This document shows, one piece after another, positions 37,121 to 46,630 of a stretch of 64,000 nucleotides of DNA. Source of the DNA: Undibacterium hunanense (GTDB taxonomy: Bacteria > Pseudomonadota > Gammaproteobacteria > Burkholderiales > Burkholderiaceae_D); the NCBI RefSeq assembly GCF_014284335.1, contig NZ_JACOGF010000011.1, forward strand, positions 62,001 to 126,000. Reading direction: 5' to 3'. Every line of letters starts with the position of its first letter. Position 1 is the first letter of the stretch. A program made the translations under genes and the position numbers. The notes under the pieces are model-generated. The model saw nothing but the letters and a program-made list of their open reading frames with translations, made no database searches and was not told where the DNA came from.

Positions 37121-38374
37121 ATGAAACGCAGAAATTTTTTATATTCCATGGCAGCCGGAGCTGGCTTGCTGATTCCTGTCGGTCATGGTGTATGGGCCGC
37201 AAGTGCAGGTAGCGGTGCCACAGAAGCCGCAACAAAAAACAAGCTGATCGTCATCATGTTGCGTGGTGCGGTCGATGGCTTGAATGTGGTGGCCCCTTAC
37301 GGCGATGCAAATTATGCGCGACTGCGCCCAAACATTGCGCTGGCCCGCCCCGGGCAAACCGATGGTGCGATTGATCTGGACGGTTATTTTGGCCTGCATC
37401 CCGCACTGGCTGATATGCAGGAACTATGGCAACAAAAGAAACTGGCCTTCGTGCATGCGAGTGGCTCACCAGATTTTACCCGTTCACATTTTGATGCCCA
37501 GGATTACCTGGAATCCGGTACGCCCGGTCGTAAAGGCACGGCAGATGGCTGGATGAACCGCTTGCTGGGGGTGCTGCCAGGTAATACAACGCCTACCCGC
37601 GCTGTCAGTGTAGGCGCGGTCATGCCGCGTATTCTGTCAGGCAGTATCGCTGCCAGTAATATTGCCAGCGGTGCGGCTGGTACCAAGGCCAACGTGCTCG
37701 ACAGACCCAAGGTCGGTGCTGCCTTCGAACAGATGTACAAGGAAAACGATAAGTACGCGAAAACCTTTAGCGATGCCCAGGAAGCCCACCAGGAAATGAT
37801 GGGCGCTTCGATGGAAAAAGAACAGCAGGTAGCCAACGGTGGCGCACCTTTGCCTAATGGCTTTCCTGATGACAGCACCCGTATTGCCACGCTGATGCGC
37901 AATGATCCCAAAATCCAGATGGTCTTTATGGCATTGGGCGGCTGGGATACCCATGCCAACCAGGGTGCTGGTAAAGGTCAGTTGGCCAACCGTCTGTCAC
38001 CACTAGGGTTGGGCCTGGCCAATCTTGCCAAACGCCTGGGGCCCATGTTTGACGACACCACGATAGTTGTCATGTCAGAATTTGGCCGTACTGCCAAGCA
38101 GAATGGCAATGGCGGTACCGATCATGGACATGGCAATGTCATGTGGGTCATGGGTGGCAAGGTCGCGGGCGGCAAAGTTTATGGCGACTGGCGCGGTCTG
38201 GGCAGTGACCAGTTGTATGAAGGGCGTGATGTGCCGGTGACCACGGATTTTCGTTCCGTTCTGGCGCAGGTATGCGAGCGTCACATGGGCTTGTCGGATA
38301 ATCAATTGATCAAGGTATTTCCTGAACAAACCTATGACAAATCCAACTTCAATTTATTCCAGAATAAAGCCTGA
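37121..38374 (+). CDS. DUF1501 family exported protein (Tat substrate)
   Basis: A 417-residue protein that starts with a twin-arginine signal MKRRNFLYSMAAGAG, implying export folded by the Tat system. The core has the alkaline-phosphatase/sulfatase-like fold signs of DUF1501: MLRGAVDGLNVVAPYGD, HASGSPDFTRSHFDAQ, GGWDTHANQG and MSEFGRTAKQNGNGGTDHGHG (quoted in part), the last carrying candidate metal-binding Asp and His residues. The ATG at 37121 has AAGAG upstream; an earlier in-frame ATG at 37091 would bury the Tat signal. It forms an operon with the DUF1800 gene. Likely a hydrolase, but the substrate is unknown. Confidence 0.92.
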   Translation: MKRRNFLYSMAAGAGLLIPVGHGVWAASAGSGATEAATKNKLIVIMLRGAVDGLNVVAPYGDANYARLRPNIALARPGQTDGAIDLDGYFGLHPALADMQELWQQKKLAFVHASGSPDFTRSHFDAQDYLESGTPGRKGTADGWMNRLLGVLPGNTTPTRAVSVGAVMPRILSGSIAASNIASGAAGTKANVLDRPKVGAAFEQMYKENDKYAKTFSDAQEAHQEMMGASMEKEQQVANGGAPLPNGFPDDSTRIATLMRNDPKIQMVFMALGGWDTHANQGAGKGQLANRLSPLGLGLANLAKRLGPMFDDTTIVVMSEFGRTAKQNGNGGTDHGHGNVMWVMGGKVAGGKVYGDWRGLGSDQLYEGRDVPVTTDFRSVLAQVCERHMGLSDNQLIKVFPEQTYDKSNFNLFQNKA

Positions 38375-38438
38375 GAGTGATTGATTTGCAGATAGTTATC
38401 TGCCAGTGCCTGCTGTTTTAGATCAGCACATCCCAGAT

Positions 38439-38478
38439 AAAAAAGCCACGCTGACATTTGTTCAGCGTGGCTTTTTTT
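38439..38478. terminator. Bidirectional intrinsic terminator
   Basis: AAGCCACGCTGA (38443-38454) pairs with TCAGCGTGGCTT (38462-38473), preceded by A6 and followed by T5. It lies between the convergent DUF1501 gene and the small hypothetical gene. Confidence 0.9.
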
Positions 38479-38506
38479 ATGTGCATTGATATGCTTGAGG
38501 TGGGGT

Positions 38507-38809
38507 TCAGGCCGTCGTATTGATTGTCGTACCGGTCACTTGTCCGCTGGTATTGACGACGGGCTTAGGCTGTTCTGGTGGCTTTGATTCGGCTTGTTTC
38601 GCGCTATTTTGCTTGTTGACTGCCTGCGCCTGTTGTTCAGCTTGCGCATCCGTAACTCTTTTTTGATCTGCAATCGCATCGGCGGTGCCGGAATCGCGAT
38701 CAGCCGCAGCACCTATGGTTTCGCTATTTTGTTTTGCACGTGCGTCAGCAGCTTGCTGGATAAGTTGCTGGTTTTGCGCCGAACTGGCAGAAGTGACTGA
38801 AGTAACCAT
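38507..38809 (-). CDS. Small Ala/Gln-rich hypothetical protein
   Basis: A 100-residue low-complexity protein, rich in Ala, Gln, Thr, Ser and Asp (DAQAEQQAQAVNKQNSAKQA), with a proline-rich hinge and a Gly-Thr-Asn tail (VTGTTINTTA). The middle may form a coiled coil. No signal peptide, no cysteine and no known domain. I start at the ATG at 38809; the frame stays open upstream to 38941 but those residues differ in composition. Ending in a terminator shared with DUF1501 supports it being expressed. I do not recognise it. Confidence 0.55.
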   Translation of the reverse strand: MVTSVTSASSAQNQQLIQQAADARAKQNSETIGAAADRDSGTADAIADQKRVTDAQAEQQAQAVNKQNSAKQAESKPPEQPKPVVNTSGQVTGTTINTTA

Positions 38810-39069
38810 AATATTAACTCGCTTTGCTCGCATGGAGCGTCTGAAGAATCTCTTTCCAACATAGTAGTCATGTCTGGAATATACAAGCGATTTAAACACA
38901 AATCCACTTTTCTTGCTTGAAATAAACTTGATGCGTGGCAAGTTTATGATTTTTCCTTCTGTCTTTATACGTCAGGCTTGTATATACAAGTTTGTTTATA
39001 TGATTGGAAAAGCGCATTTCCTTTCGATACAGTGTTCTCCATCGGCTACATCTTTCGGTTGGGAATTCA

Positions 39070-40107
39070 GTGTTACGTATCGAGCAATTAGGCAAATATT
39101 ACAAGGCAAATGGCCATGCAGTCAGGGCTCTCCACAATATCAATCTTGACATTCAAAAAGGACAAATTTTCGGCATCATAGGACGTTCAGGCGCAGGTAA
39201 AAGCAGCTTGTTGCGCACTTTGAATCTTCTGGAACGACCAAGCAGCGGCAAAGTATGGATAGAGGGTGAGGATATCACCGCGTTTGATCGTCAGCGCCTG
39301 CATGGTTTGCGTCAGCGTATCGGCATGGTGTTCCAGCATTTCAACTTGCTGCATGCAAAAACTGTCACGGAAAATATTGCTTTCCCGCTCAAGCTCACGG
39401 GGGAATATACCAGCGACACCATACAGGCAAGAGTAGAAGAATTACTGGAGCTGGTGGGCTTGAAAGATCAGGGCCGCAAATATCCTGCGCAATTATCTGG
39501 CGGGCAAAAGCAGCGTGTGGGCATAGCCCGTGCACTCGCCAATTATCCACAACTTTTATTGTGTGATGAAGCGACCTCGGCACTGGACCCGGAAACCACG
39601 CAAGCCATCTTGCGCCTGCTGCTGGATATCAATCAAAAGCTGGGGCTGACCATCGTATTGATCACGCATGAGATGCAGGTGATACGCACGATCTGTGATG
39701 AGGTGGCAGTCATTGATGCAGGCGAAATTGTAGAGACTGGCGCAGTGGTTGATGTCTTTTTGCATCCACAGCATGCGGTGACGCAAAGCCTGGTGGCAGA
39801 AAACCAGGCGCTGGATTTATCGGTGCTGGAGCGTAAAGATCAAGATCTGGACCGTCATTTACTGCGCCTGAGTTATGTCGGATCAAGTACACATGAACCC
39901 ATCATCACCCGTATCGCCGTACAAACCGGGATTGATATCGCCATCTTGCAAGGCGTGATAGGACGCATCAAAAATACGCCGTATGGGCAACTGCTGGTCG
40001 AGTTGCGCAGTACGCAAGAACAGTCAGACAGGGTTGAACAGTTGCTGGTGAATGCCGGCGTCAGGGTGGCAAGGATCAGTATCAGTGCTGCGGTAGAGGT
40101 GCATTGA
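39070..40107 (+). CDS. metN: D/L-methionine ABC transporter ATP-binding protein MetN
   Basis: ATPase of the methionine importer. Walker [10 protein letters not shown], signature [15 protein letters not shown], Walker [14 protein letters not shown] and the H-loop ITHEMQV are present. The C-terminal NIL domain (about 265-345), which binds methionine and inhibits transport, is visible. Start is GTG at 39070 with GGGA six bases upstream, giving 345 residues; an upstream open frame to 39004 has no matching homology. metI starts at the stop codon (TGATG overlap). Confidence 0.95.
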   Translation: MLRIEQLGKYYKANGHAVRALHNINLDIQKGQIFGIIGRSGAGKSSLLRTLNLLERPSSGKVWIEGEDITAFDRQRLHGLRQRIGMVFQHFNLLHAKTVTENIAFPLKLTGEYTSDTIQARVEELLELVGLKDQGRKYPAQLSGGQKQRVGIARALANYPQLLLCDEATSALDPETTQAILRLLLDINQKLGLTIVLITHEMQVIRTICDEVAVIDAGEIVETGAVVDVFLHPQHAVTQSLVAENQALDLSVLERKDQDLDRHLLRLSYVGSSTHEPIITRIAVQTGIDIAILQGVIGRIKNTPYGQLLVELRSTQEQSDRVEQLLVNAGVRVARISISAAVEVH

Positions 40108-40766
40108 TGGATTTCTCTCAAATTGACTGGGCCGATATGGCGGTGGCGACGCTGGATACGCTGACCATGACAGGTGCTTCTTTGTTGTTCACAGTGTTGC
40201 TGGGCTTGCCTTTGGGGGTGCTGCTGTTTTTGACTGGTAAAAAACAATTGCTGGAACAGGGTGTTTTCTACGCAGTGTTATCTGTTGTGGTGAATGTCTT
40301 GCGCTCCATTCCTTTCATCATTTTGCTGATAGTGCTGATTCCTTTCACGCTGTTATTGATGGGGACATCACTGGGTGTGCCGGGCACAATACCACCGCTG
40401 GTTATTGGCACAACCCCATTTTTTGCACGTCTGGTGGAAAACGTTTTGCGTGAAGTGGATAAGGGAATTATCGAAGCCTGTCAGGCCATGGGGGCCAGAA
40501 CCTGGCAAATCATCTGGCATGCCTTGTTGCCAGAAGCCTTGCCTGGTTTGTTGGCCGCCGCCACGGTGACGACGATTGCTCTGGTGTCATACGCAGCCAT
40601 GTCAGGAGTTATTGGTGGCGGTGGTCTGGGCGATCTGGCATTGCGTTACGGCTATCAACGTTTTCAAACAGAAGTCATGGTCGTCACGGTATTTATTTTG
40701 ATTGTGCTGGTGCAGTTGCTGCAATTTGTCGGTGACAAACTGGTGTTGAAGTTCACCCGGAAGTAA
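40107..40766 (+). CDS. metI: Methionine ABC transporter permease MetI
   Basis: Inner-membrane permease with five predicted helices; the coupling loop EACQAMGARTWQIIWHALLPEALPG (quoted in part) is the EAA motif that contacts MetN. Length, 219 residues, matches the family. Its ATG overlaps the metN stop by one base, so the two are translationally coupled. Confidence 0.95.
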   Translation: MDFSQIDWADMAVATLDTLTMTGASLLFTVLLGLPLGVLLFLTGKKQLLEQGVFYAVLSVVVNVLRSIPFIILLIVLIPFTLLLMGTSLGVPGTIPPLVIGTTPFFARLVENVLREVDKGIIEACQAMGARTWQIIWHALLPEALPGLLAAATVTTIALVSYAAMSGVIGGGGLGDLALRYGYQRFQTEVMVVTVFILIVLVQLLQFVGDKLVLKFTRK

Positions 40767-40796
40767 GTAGTTTTCTATTCTTTAAATGGAGTTTAT

Positions 40797-41609
40797 ATGT
40801 CTTTAAATTTGAAACGCCGTCTTAGCTTCACCCTGGCCGGTGGCCTGGCAACTGCTGTCTTGTTGGCTCCCGCATCCGTATTGGCGCTGGAAACCTTGAA
40901 CATCGCAGCCAGCCCGGTACCGCATGCAGAGATACTGGAATTCATCAAGCCGCAACTTGCCAAAGAAGGCGTGGATTTGAAAATAAAAGTCTTCACCGAC
41001 TACATACAGCCAGCAGTGCAGGTCAATGAAAAACACCTGGATGGTAATTTCTTTTTGCATCAGCCTTATCTGAATGAATTCAAGAAAAGCCACAAGAACG
41101 ATATCGAAGTGCCTATCGCCAAAGTACATGTAGAACCATTCGCTGCATATTCCAGCAAATACAAGAAGCTGGCCGATTTGCCTGACGGCGCTACGGTCGC
41201 TATCCCGAATGACCCATCGAATTCTGGTCGCGCACTGTTGTTGCTGGCCAAGCAAGGTTTGTTGAAACTGAAGGATCCGAAAAACATCTCAGCCACTCAA
41301 AAAGATATTGTTGAGAATCCTAAAAAACTGAAATTCAAGGAACTGGAAGCTGCGACATTGCCACGCGTGCTGGGGCAGGTTGATCTGGCATTGATCAATA
41401 CCAATTATGCGATCGAAGCCAAACTGAATCCTGTGAAAGACTCGCTGTTTATAGAAGATGCCAATTCACCCTACGCCAATTTGCTGGTGGCACGTGAAGA
41501 CAATAAAAACAGTCCGGCATTCAAAAAGCTGATTGCTGCGCTGAACTCGCCAGAAGTCAAAAAATTTATCGAAGAGAAATATAAAGGCGCAGTTGTTCCT
41601 GCATTCTGA
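40797..41609 (+). CDS. metQ: Methionine-binding protein MetQ (NlpA family)
   Basis: Receptor of the MetNIQ importer. Mature start LETLNIAASPVPHAEIL, DYIQPAVQVNEKHLDGNFFLHQPYL (in part) and VAIPNDPSNSGRALLLL are MetQ hallmarks. Unlike E. coli MetQ it has no lipobox cysteine: the signal peptide ends in PASVLAL, so it should be a soluble periplasmic protein. GGAG precedes the ATG. It is 30 bases after metI and ends in a strong terminator. Confidence 0.95.
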   Translation: MSLNLKRRLSFTLAGGLATAVLLAPASVLALETLNIAASPVPHAEILEFIKPQLAKEGVDLKIKVFTDYIQPAVQVNEKHLDGNFFLHQPYLNEFKKSHKNDIEVPIAKVHVEPFAAYSSKYKKLADLPDGATVAIPNDPSNSGRALLLLAKQGLLKLKDPKNISATQKDIVENPKKLKFKELEAATLPRVLGQVDLALINTNYAIEAKLNPVKDSLFIEDANSPYANLLVAREDNKNSPAFKKLIAALNSPEVKKFIEEKYKGAVVPAF

Positions 41610-41644
41610 TCCAGGGTTTTCGCTTGCAAGCTGAATTCAGGGTG

Positions 41645-41679
41645 AAAAAAAACGCTGCTTGAAAAAGCAGCGTTTTTTT
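41645..41679 (+). terminator. Intrinsic terminator of metNIQ
   Basis: AAAAAACGCTGCTT (41647-41660) pairs with AAGCAGCGTTTTTT (41665-41678) around a four-base loop, with the T run in the stem. It may also serve the opposing efp gene, whose stop is at 41695. Confidence 0.9.
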
Positions 41680-41694
41680 ATGCATCTTTACGTA

Positions 41695-42270
41695 TTAGTT
41701 ACGTACGACTTTTTTGTATTCGTTAGTGCGTGTATCGATCTCGATCATGTCGTCCTGGCTGACGAACAGTGGCACTTGAACGATATGGCAATTTTCTTCA
41801 ATTGCATTTTCGATCTTGGCTTCTTTCAGTACGTTACCGGAAGTATTGCCTTTGACTGCAGGCTCAGAATAGATAACCTGACGAACGATAGTCGTTGGCA
41901 ATTCAACGGAGATTGCTTTGCCATCATAGAACACGGCTTCACATTCCATACCGTCTTTCAGGTAGTTGATGGAGTCGCCCATGTTTTCGGCTTCGATTTC
42001 ATACTGGTTGTATTCTTGATCCATGAATACGAACAGCGGGTCAGCGAAGTAAGAATAAGTAACTGGCTTTTTGTCCAATACAACTACGTCAAACTTGTCG
42101 TCGCCACGGAAGACGTTTTCTTGTGGGCTGTTAGTCAACAGGTTTTTCATTTTCCACTTGTAAGTGAAACCTGTACGGCTGGAACCGTTGACGTCAGAAC
42201 GCAACACGATCATAGGTTTGCTATCAACCATAATAATGTTGCCAACACGAATTTCTTTTGCAAATTTCAT
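41695..42270 (-). CDS. efp: Elongation factor P (arginine type)
   Basis: Relieves ribosome stalling at polyproline. The 191-residue protein has the three beta-barrel domains of EF-P. The acceptor residue is Arg32 (GSSRTGF), not lysine: this type is rhamnosylated by EarP, whose gene is 114 bases upstream on the same strand. It converges on metQ. Confidence 0.95.
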   Translation of the reverse strand: MKFAKEIRVGNIIMVDSKPMIVLRSDVNGSSRTGFTYKWKMKNLLTNSPQENVFRGDDKFDVVVLDKKPVTYSYFADPLFVFMDQEYNQYEIEAENMGDSINYLKDGMECEAVFYDGKAISVELPTTIVRQVIYSEPAVKGNTSGNVLKEAKIENAIEENCHIVQVPLFVSQDDMIEIDTRTNEYKKVVRN

Positions 42271-42384
42271 AGCGAGTATACGTAAAAAGTAGGTTGCATA
42301 AAAATCATCTGTCGCCCACTGGCAAAAAGCACCGCAAGCCCACGTTTGATTGAGATTTAAAACAGGTTAAAAATTAACCCAACA

Positions 42385-43605
42385 TTATACTGCATCTTTT
42401 TGCCTTGCCTGCTGAACTGATGTCACAAACTTCAGCAAATTTGACGCCAGATCACCATTTTCGCGCATTTTTTGTTGCCATTCGGTGGATAAATCAGCAA
42501 TTTGGTGCATATCCGCCTGCAAGGCTGGCCATAATTGTGACCAGTCCACCGTTTCCATACTGGCATCATTCCATGCCCGGGCAAAGGCTGCCAGGCTGGA
42601 AGTGCAAGAACTGCAGGTTTTTAGAAAGGCATTCAGTTTGACATGATGCAGGCTCTTGTCTTGCGGATAGATGTGCCAGATAAAGGCCTTGTTTGCCCAC
42701 TGTGCCCGGACAAAAGAATCTTCACCACGTACAAAATTGAGGTCGCAAGCCCATAACAGCCTGTCGTAATCTGCCTGCGGAATAAAAGGCAATACCCTGA
42801 CTGTCAGCGCGCCATGGGTGGCTGTGCTGCCGACTGTGGCAGCTTGCCCCAGGAAGGCGGTAACGGCCTCTGTAGCAACGCCTTCAGGCACCAGGCAGGT
42901 GATTGCCTGAGCATTTTTTTGCCATTCTTTAAATAATGCTCCCACTGGTGCATGCGGATAACAAAACAGGGAGATTCTGGTAGCGGCCATTTCGGCTGGT
43001 GTCACGCCTAAACCCGAAAGGAAATTTTCCATCTCAACCGGGCTTGCCTGAAAGGCTGGTCTGTCCTGATCCAGGCTTGATTCACGCAACAGGCCACCAG
43101 TTTTGTGATTGAAGCCGGGAAAGAAAAAGTGTTTGGTCAAAGACAGCGAAGGGTGGGGCGATGGCAGGGTATGGCAGCCTTCCACCCATTCCTCTGCAGT
43201 CAGGCCTTCCAGGTTCAGCCATACTGGCCTGGGTGTGCATTCTGCCATGGCACAGATATATCCTGGCGGTATATCGCAGGCGAAAAATTCAATGACAATG
43301 TCTGCGACATCAGACGCGCTGAACATACCATCCTGGTTGCGCCAGTGGCGTACATGCACGTTGGCAATGTCTTGCTGGCCCTGATCAATAGCAACATCCG
43401 GGCAGATACGGCGAAAGCTGATTAAATCATCGACCCACAGTGTGACGGCAATACCGTGTTCACGCTTCAGTTGTTGCGCCAGCCGCCAGCAAATGCCGAT
43501 ATCACCAAAATTGTCCACGACTTTGCAGAACAGGGCCAGTGTAGTGGCGGTTTTTACTGGCTGTCCAATTTTGTGATTGGGAGTCTGTTGTTCTTCTGAT
43601 TGCAT
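42385..43605 (-). CDS. earP: EF-P arginine rhamnosyltransferase EarP
   Basis: Transfers L-rhamnose from dTDP-rhamnose to Arg32 of EF-P. GT-B type enzyme, 406 residues. The N-terminal motif FCKVVDNFGDIGICWRLAQ carries the catalytic and binding aspartates (Asp31, Asp35), and FVRGEDSFVRAQWA near residue 325 is the nucleotide-sugar site. It lies between gloB (17 bases upstream) and efp, and the gloB-earP-efp cluster is probably one transcript. Confidence 0.95.
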   Translation of the reverse strand: MQSEEQQTPNHKIGQPVKTATTLALFCKVVDNFGDIGICWRLAQQLKREHGIAVTLWVDDLISFRRICPDVAIDQGQQDIANVHVRHWRNQDGMFSASDVADIVIEFFACDIPPGYICAMAECTPRPVWLNLEGLTAEEWVEGCHTLPSPHPSLSLTKHFFFPGFNHKTGGLLRESSLDQDRPAFQASPVEMENFLSGLGVTPAEMAATRISLFCYPHAPVGALFKEWQKNAQAITCLVPEGVATEAVTAFLGQAATVGSTATHGALTVRVLPFIPQADYDRLLWACDLNFVRGEDSFVRAQWANKAFIWHIYPQDKSLHHVKLNAFLKTCSSCTSSLAAFARAWNDASMETVDWSQLWPALQADMHQIADLSTEWQQKMRENGDLASNLLKFVTSVQQARQKDAV

Positions 43606-43622
43606 TTTCTTTTGTTATTCGT

Positions 43623-44405
43623 TCAGAAATGATTCTTCCATTCACGCAAGGCGGCAAAGTGACTGACGTCATCCCCGCCTGCGCTGATTTTTCCATTCTC
43701 CAGCAAGCGGGCGACGATTGTGCTTTCGCGGCAGCGCAAAAAGGGATTGGTTTGCTTTTCCAGTGCAATATTGCTGGGAACGGTAGGTATACCCTGGTCA
43801 CGTCTGGCTTTTTCTTTGAGTATGCGTTCCAGCAGGTTTTGATTGCCTGGTTCCACCTCTTTGGCAAAGCGCAAATTTGACATCGTGTATTCATGCGCGC
43901 AATACACGGCAGTGTCGTCTGGCAAGGCTGCCAACTGATCCAGGGATTGCAGCATCTGAGCTGGTGTGCCTTCAAACAGACGCCCGCAGCCACCGGCAAA
44001 CAGCGTATCGCCGCAAAACAGCCAGTGCTGCAAGGGTGCATAAAAAGCGATATGGCCCAGGGTATGACCAGGCACATCAAGCACGCGTAGTTCCAGCCCC
44101 AGCTCTGGTACGGTGAGCATGTCGTCCTGCTTCAGTTTCTGCGTGACCAGCGCAATTTTATCTTTGCTTGGTCCAAACACGGGCACCTGATAGTGTTCCA
44201 GCAGGCTGGCCACACCACCGATATGATCGGCATGGTGATGAGTGAGTAAAATAGCGGACAATATCAGACCGTGCTCTTGCAAAGCCTGCAATATCGGTTT
44301 GGCATCACCCGGATCAACGACGGCAGCATGCTGGCCATTGTGGATGATCCACAGATAATTGTCGTCAAAGGCAGGTACAGTCAATATACTCAGGGAATTC
44401 TTCAT
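43623..44405 (-). CDS. gloB: Hydroxyacylglutathione hydrolase (glyoxalase II)
   Basis: Hydrolyses S-lactoylglutathione to lactate and glutathione. Metallo-beta-lactamase motif [10 protein letters not shown] gives the binuclear metal ligands His56, His58, Asp60 and His61. [11 protein letters not shown] and CAHEYT follow, and the C-terminal glutathione-binding helix is present. 260 residues, full length. Its start codon is only 8 bases from the start of the divergent methyltransferase gene. Confidence 0.95.
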   Translation of the reverse strand: MKNSLSILTVPAFDDNYLWIIHNGQHAAVVDPGDAKPILQALQEHGLILSAILLTHHHADHIGGVASLLEHYQVPVFGPSKDKIALVTQKLKQDDMLTVPELGLELRVLDVPGHTLGHIAFYAPLQHWLFCGDTLFAGGCGRLFEGTPAQMLQSLDQLAALPDDTAVYCAHEYTMSNLRFAKEVEPGNQNLLERILKEKARRDQGIPTVPSNIALEKQTNPFLRCRESTIVARLLENGKISAGGDDVSHFAALREWKNHF

Positions 44406-44413
44406 AAACGCGC

Positions 44414-45187
44414 ATGGAAGCTTTGGAAAAAAACATTATAGACCTGGGTGCCTGGTTAGAGTTGCCTGCCGGCCTGTATATCCGTGAGTGGGAGCAAAAT
44501 TTGCTCGATACCCTGACGGTGGATATCTTTGGCTATAATGCGCTGCAAATCGGTTTGCCGCAAATCGATGCGCTGGCAGCCAGCCGCATGCCGCACCGCT
44601 GGCTGACCGATTCGCGCTTGCCCGACCCGGCTGCGCCCAAACAAAACCGGCCTACGGTCGTGGTGCATGATTTTGCCGAATTGCCTTTTGAATCGCAAAG
44701 CATTGATCTGGTGGTGTTGCCGCATGTGCTGGAATTTGCTGCTGAACCACATCAGATATTGCGTGAAGTGGAAAGGGTATTGATACCCGAAGGCCGGGTC
44801 ATCATCAGCGGCTTCAATCGCAACAGTCTGTGGGGCGCAAGACAGGCCAGCGGGCGTTTGAGCAAGAATTATTTCTTGCCCACGGAAGGTGAATTCATCA
44901 GCCATCCACGGCTTAAGGACTGGTTGAAATTATTGGATATGGAAATTGGTAGCAGCGACTTTGGTTGTTATGCGCCCCCCTTCAAATCGGAAAAATGGTT
45001 GCAGCGCTGCCGCTTTATGGAAAAGGCAGGTCAGCGCTGGTGGCCTTATCTGGGGGCCGTGTACATGTTGCAGGCGGTAAAGCGCGTCAAGGGCATGCAC
45101 CTGATCGGCCCCGCCTGGAAACAGAAACGCATAGCTGCCGGGCACGCACTGCCGGTCGCCAACAAATCAAAAAATAAACATGGATAA
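44414..45187 (+). CDS. Class I SAM-dependent methyltransferase (degenerate motif I)
   Basis: A 257-residue protein with a Rossmann-like methyltransferase core: [23 protein letters not shown], the DLV motif and [18 protein letters not shown] are typical (quoted in parts). The first glycine motif is weak (ALQIGLPQ instead of GxGxG), so SAM binding may be atypical. The C-terminal [20 protein letters not shown] is conserved in betaproteobacterial homologues lying between gloB and rnhA. The last 8 bases overlap rnhA. It has no ribosome-binding site and starts 8 bases from gloB. Substrate unknown. Confidence 0.75.
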   Translation: MEALEKNIIDLGAWLELPAGLYIREWEQNLLDTLTVDIFGYNALQIGLPQIDALAASRMPHRWLTDSRLPDPAAPKQNRPTVVVHDFAELPFESQSIDLVVLPHVLEFAAEPHQILREVERVLIPEGRVIISGFNRNSLWGARQASGRLSKNYFLPTEGEFISHPRLKDWLKLLDMEIGSSDFGCYAPPFKSEKWLQRCRFMEKAGQRWWPYLGAVYMLQAVKRVKGMHLIGPAWKQKRIAAGHALPVANKSKNKHG

Positions 45188-45614
45188 AATAGATATTTAT
45201 ACAGATGGTGCCTGCAAGGGAAACCCGGGCATTGGTGGCTGGGGTGCCTTGCTGGTGGCTGGCGACAAGAAAAAAGAATTATTCGGTGGCGAGAAAGACA
45301 CCACGAATAACCGTATGGAATTGATGGCTGTGATACAAGCCCTGGGCGCCTTAAAACGCCCTTGCCAGATCACTCTGCATACCGACAGCCAGTATGTCCT
45401 GAGAGGCATTACCGAATGGATTACTGGCTGGAAAGCCAAGGGCTGGAAAACGGCTTCCAAGGCCCCGGTCAAGAATGTTGACCTGTGGCAGCAACTGGAT
45501 GAAGCGCGCAACATCCACGAAATAGACTGGCGCTGGGTGCGCGGCCATACTGGTCACCCCGGCAATGAGCGCGCTGACCAGCTTGCCAATCGTGGCGTTG
45601 AAACCGTCTTGTAG
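45180..45614 (+). CDS. rnhA: Ribonuclease HI
   Basis: Cleaves RNA in RNA-DNA hybrids. The catalytic tetrad is Asp9 ([12 protein letters not shown]), Glu47 (NRMELMAV), Asp69 (LHTDSQYV) and Asp133 (NERADQLAN), with His123 in the GHTGHPG loop. At 144 residues it is complete. Its ATG lies 8 bases inside the upstream methyltransferase gene, so the two are coupled. Confidence 0.97.
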   Translation: MDKIDIYTDGACKGNPGIGGWGALLVAGDKKKELFGGEKDTTNNRMELMAVIQALGALKRPCQITLHTDSQYVLRGITEWITGWKAKGWKTASKAPVKNVDLWQQLDEARNIHEIDWRWVRGHTGHPGNERADQLANRGVETVL

Positions 45615-45625
45615 TCGTAGCCATC

Positions 45626-46525
45626 ATGCCGCCACCAGTAATCAACACCGATACCCAGTTGGAACGACCTGATCGCCAGGTCGCCCATGCAGGCCTGGTG
45701 TTTCCTGGTGTGCCGCAAGTGTTTGAACATGTATCTGACCGGGCCGAATTCAAGCGTGTCGCCCACCGGCCAGGCGTAGAGCTATACCGGGCTCATATCG
45801 TTGCCCATGCATTTGAACCGCATACGCATGAAGCCTTTGGCCTGGGGGCGATAGAATCTGGTGTGGAAAGATTCCGGTACGCTGGCAGTGATCACCTGGC
45901 TCCCAAGGACACCGTGGTGATGATGAACCCGGATGAACTGCATACCGGCAGGGCAGAGACGGCAACAGGCTGGCGCTATCGCATGTTGTATATAGACCCG
46001 CAAGCGCTCGAAGAAATAAGTGGTGAACAAGGCTGGTGGTTTCGCGATGCCGTGGCCCATGATGCGCTGAGTGCGCGTAAGCTCAGCTATCTGCTGGAGC
46101 AGTTATGGCAGACAGAAGATGAACTGGGTTTTGACAGCCTGATGTTTGAATTATTGAACGGGTTTCGTCAGCATGCCTGTGTCGACAAGCCCCAGGTAGA
46201 GGAGGGCAGACAGCGCTTTGCCGACGTGCTGGAGTATATGCGTGCCAACCTGGCGGAAACCCTTAGCCTGGACAAGCTGGCCCTGGTGGCGGGCTTGAGT
46301 CCTTTCCATTTTTTGCGCAGTTTCAAAACGCAATATCATGCAACGCCCCAGCAAATGCTGATGGCCTTGCGCCTGTTCGAAGCCAAATGCCTGCTCGGCA
46401 AAGGCTTGCCACCAGCTCAGGTAGCAGCAGCGACCGGTTTAAGCGACCAATCCCACCTGAACAAGGCATTTGTGCGTCGCTATGGTGTCACGCCGGCACG
46501 TTATCAGCAGCAGGTGCGTAGTTAG
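45626..46525 (+). CDS. AraC-family transcriptional regulator with cupin domain
   Basis: A 299-residue activator. The N-terminal half is an AraC-type cupin (HAFEPHTHEAFGLGAIESG), usually the ligand domain. The C-terminal half has two helix-turn-helix units: SLDKLALVAGLSPFHFLRSFK, and AAATGLSDQSHLNKAFVRRYGVTP (quoted in part). It begins 11 bases after rnhA. Its target may be the adjacent EamA transporter gene, 105 bases downstream; the effector is unknown. Confidence 0.9.
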   Translation: MPPPVINTDTQLERPDRQVAHAGLVFPGVPQVFEHVSDRAEFKRVAHRPGVELYRAHIVAHAFEPHTHEAFGLGAIESGVERFRYAGSDHLAPKDTVVMMNPDELHTGRAETATGWRYRMLYIDPQALEEISGEQGWWFRDAVAHDALSARKLSYLLEQLWQTEDELGFDSLMFELLNGFRQHACVDKPQVEEGRQRFADVLEYMRANLAETLSLDKLALVAGLSPFHFLRSFKTQYHATPQQMLMALRLFEAKCLLGKGLPPAQVAAATGLSDQSHLNKAFVRRYGVTPARYQQQVRS

Positions 46526-46630
46526 TTGATACCTGCTGCCTGATCCTTCAAACTGCTTTTTAATCGCAATCTGGTACAAGACAGAATGCGGGCAGGCTTA
46601 TAAGCTGGCTTTATTTAAGAAAGGCCAGAA

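Noticed and set aside
38810-39069. SAM riboswitch before metN
   Set aside because: No S-box or SAM-II-like stems could be made out, and no T-tract or anti-terminator structure is present.
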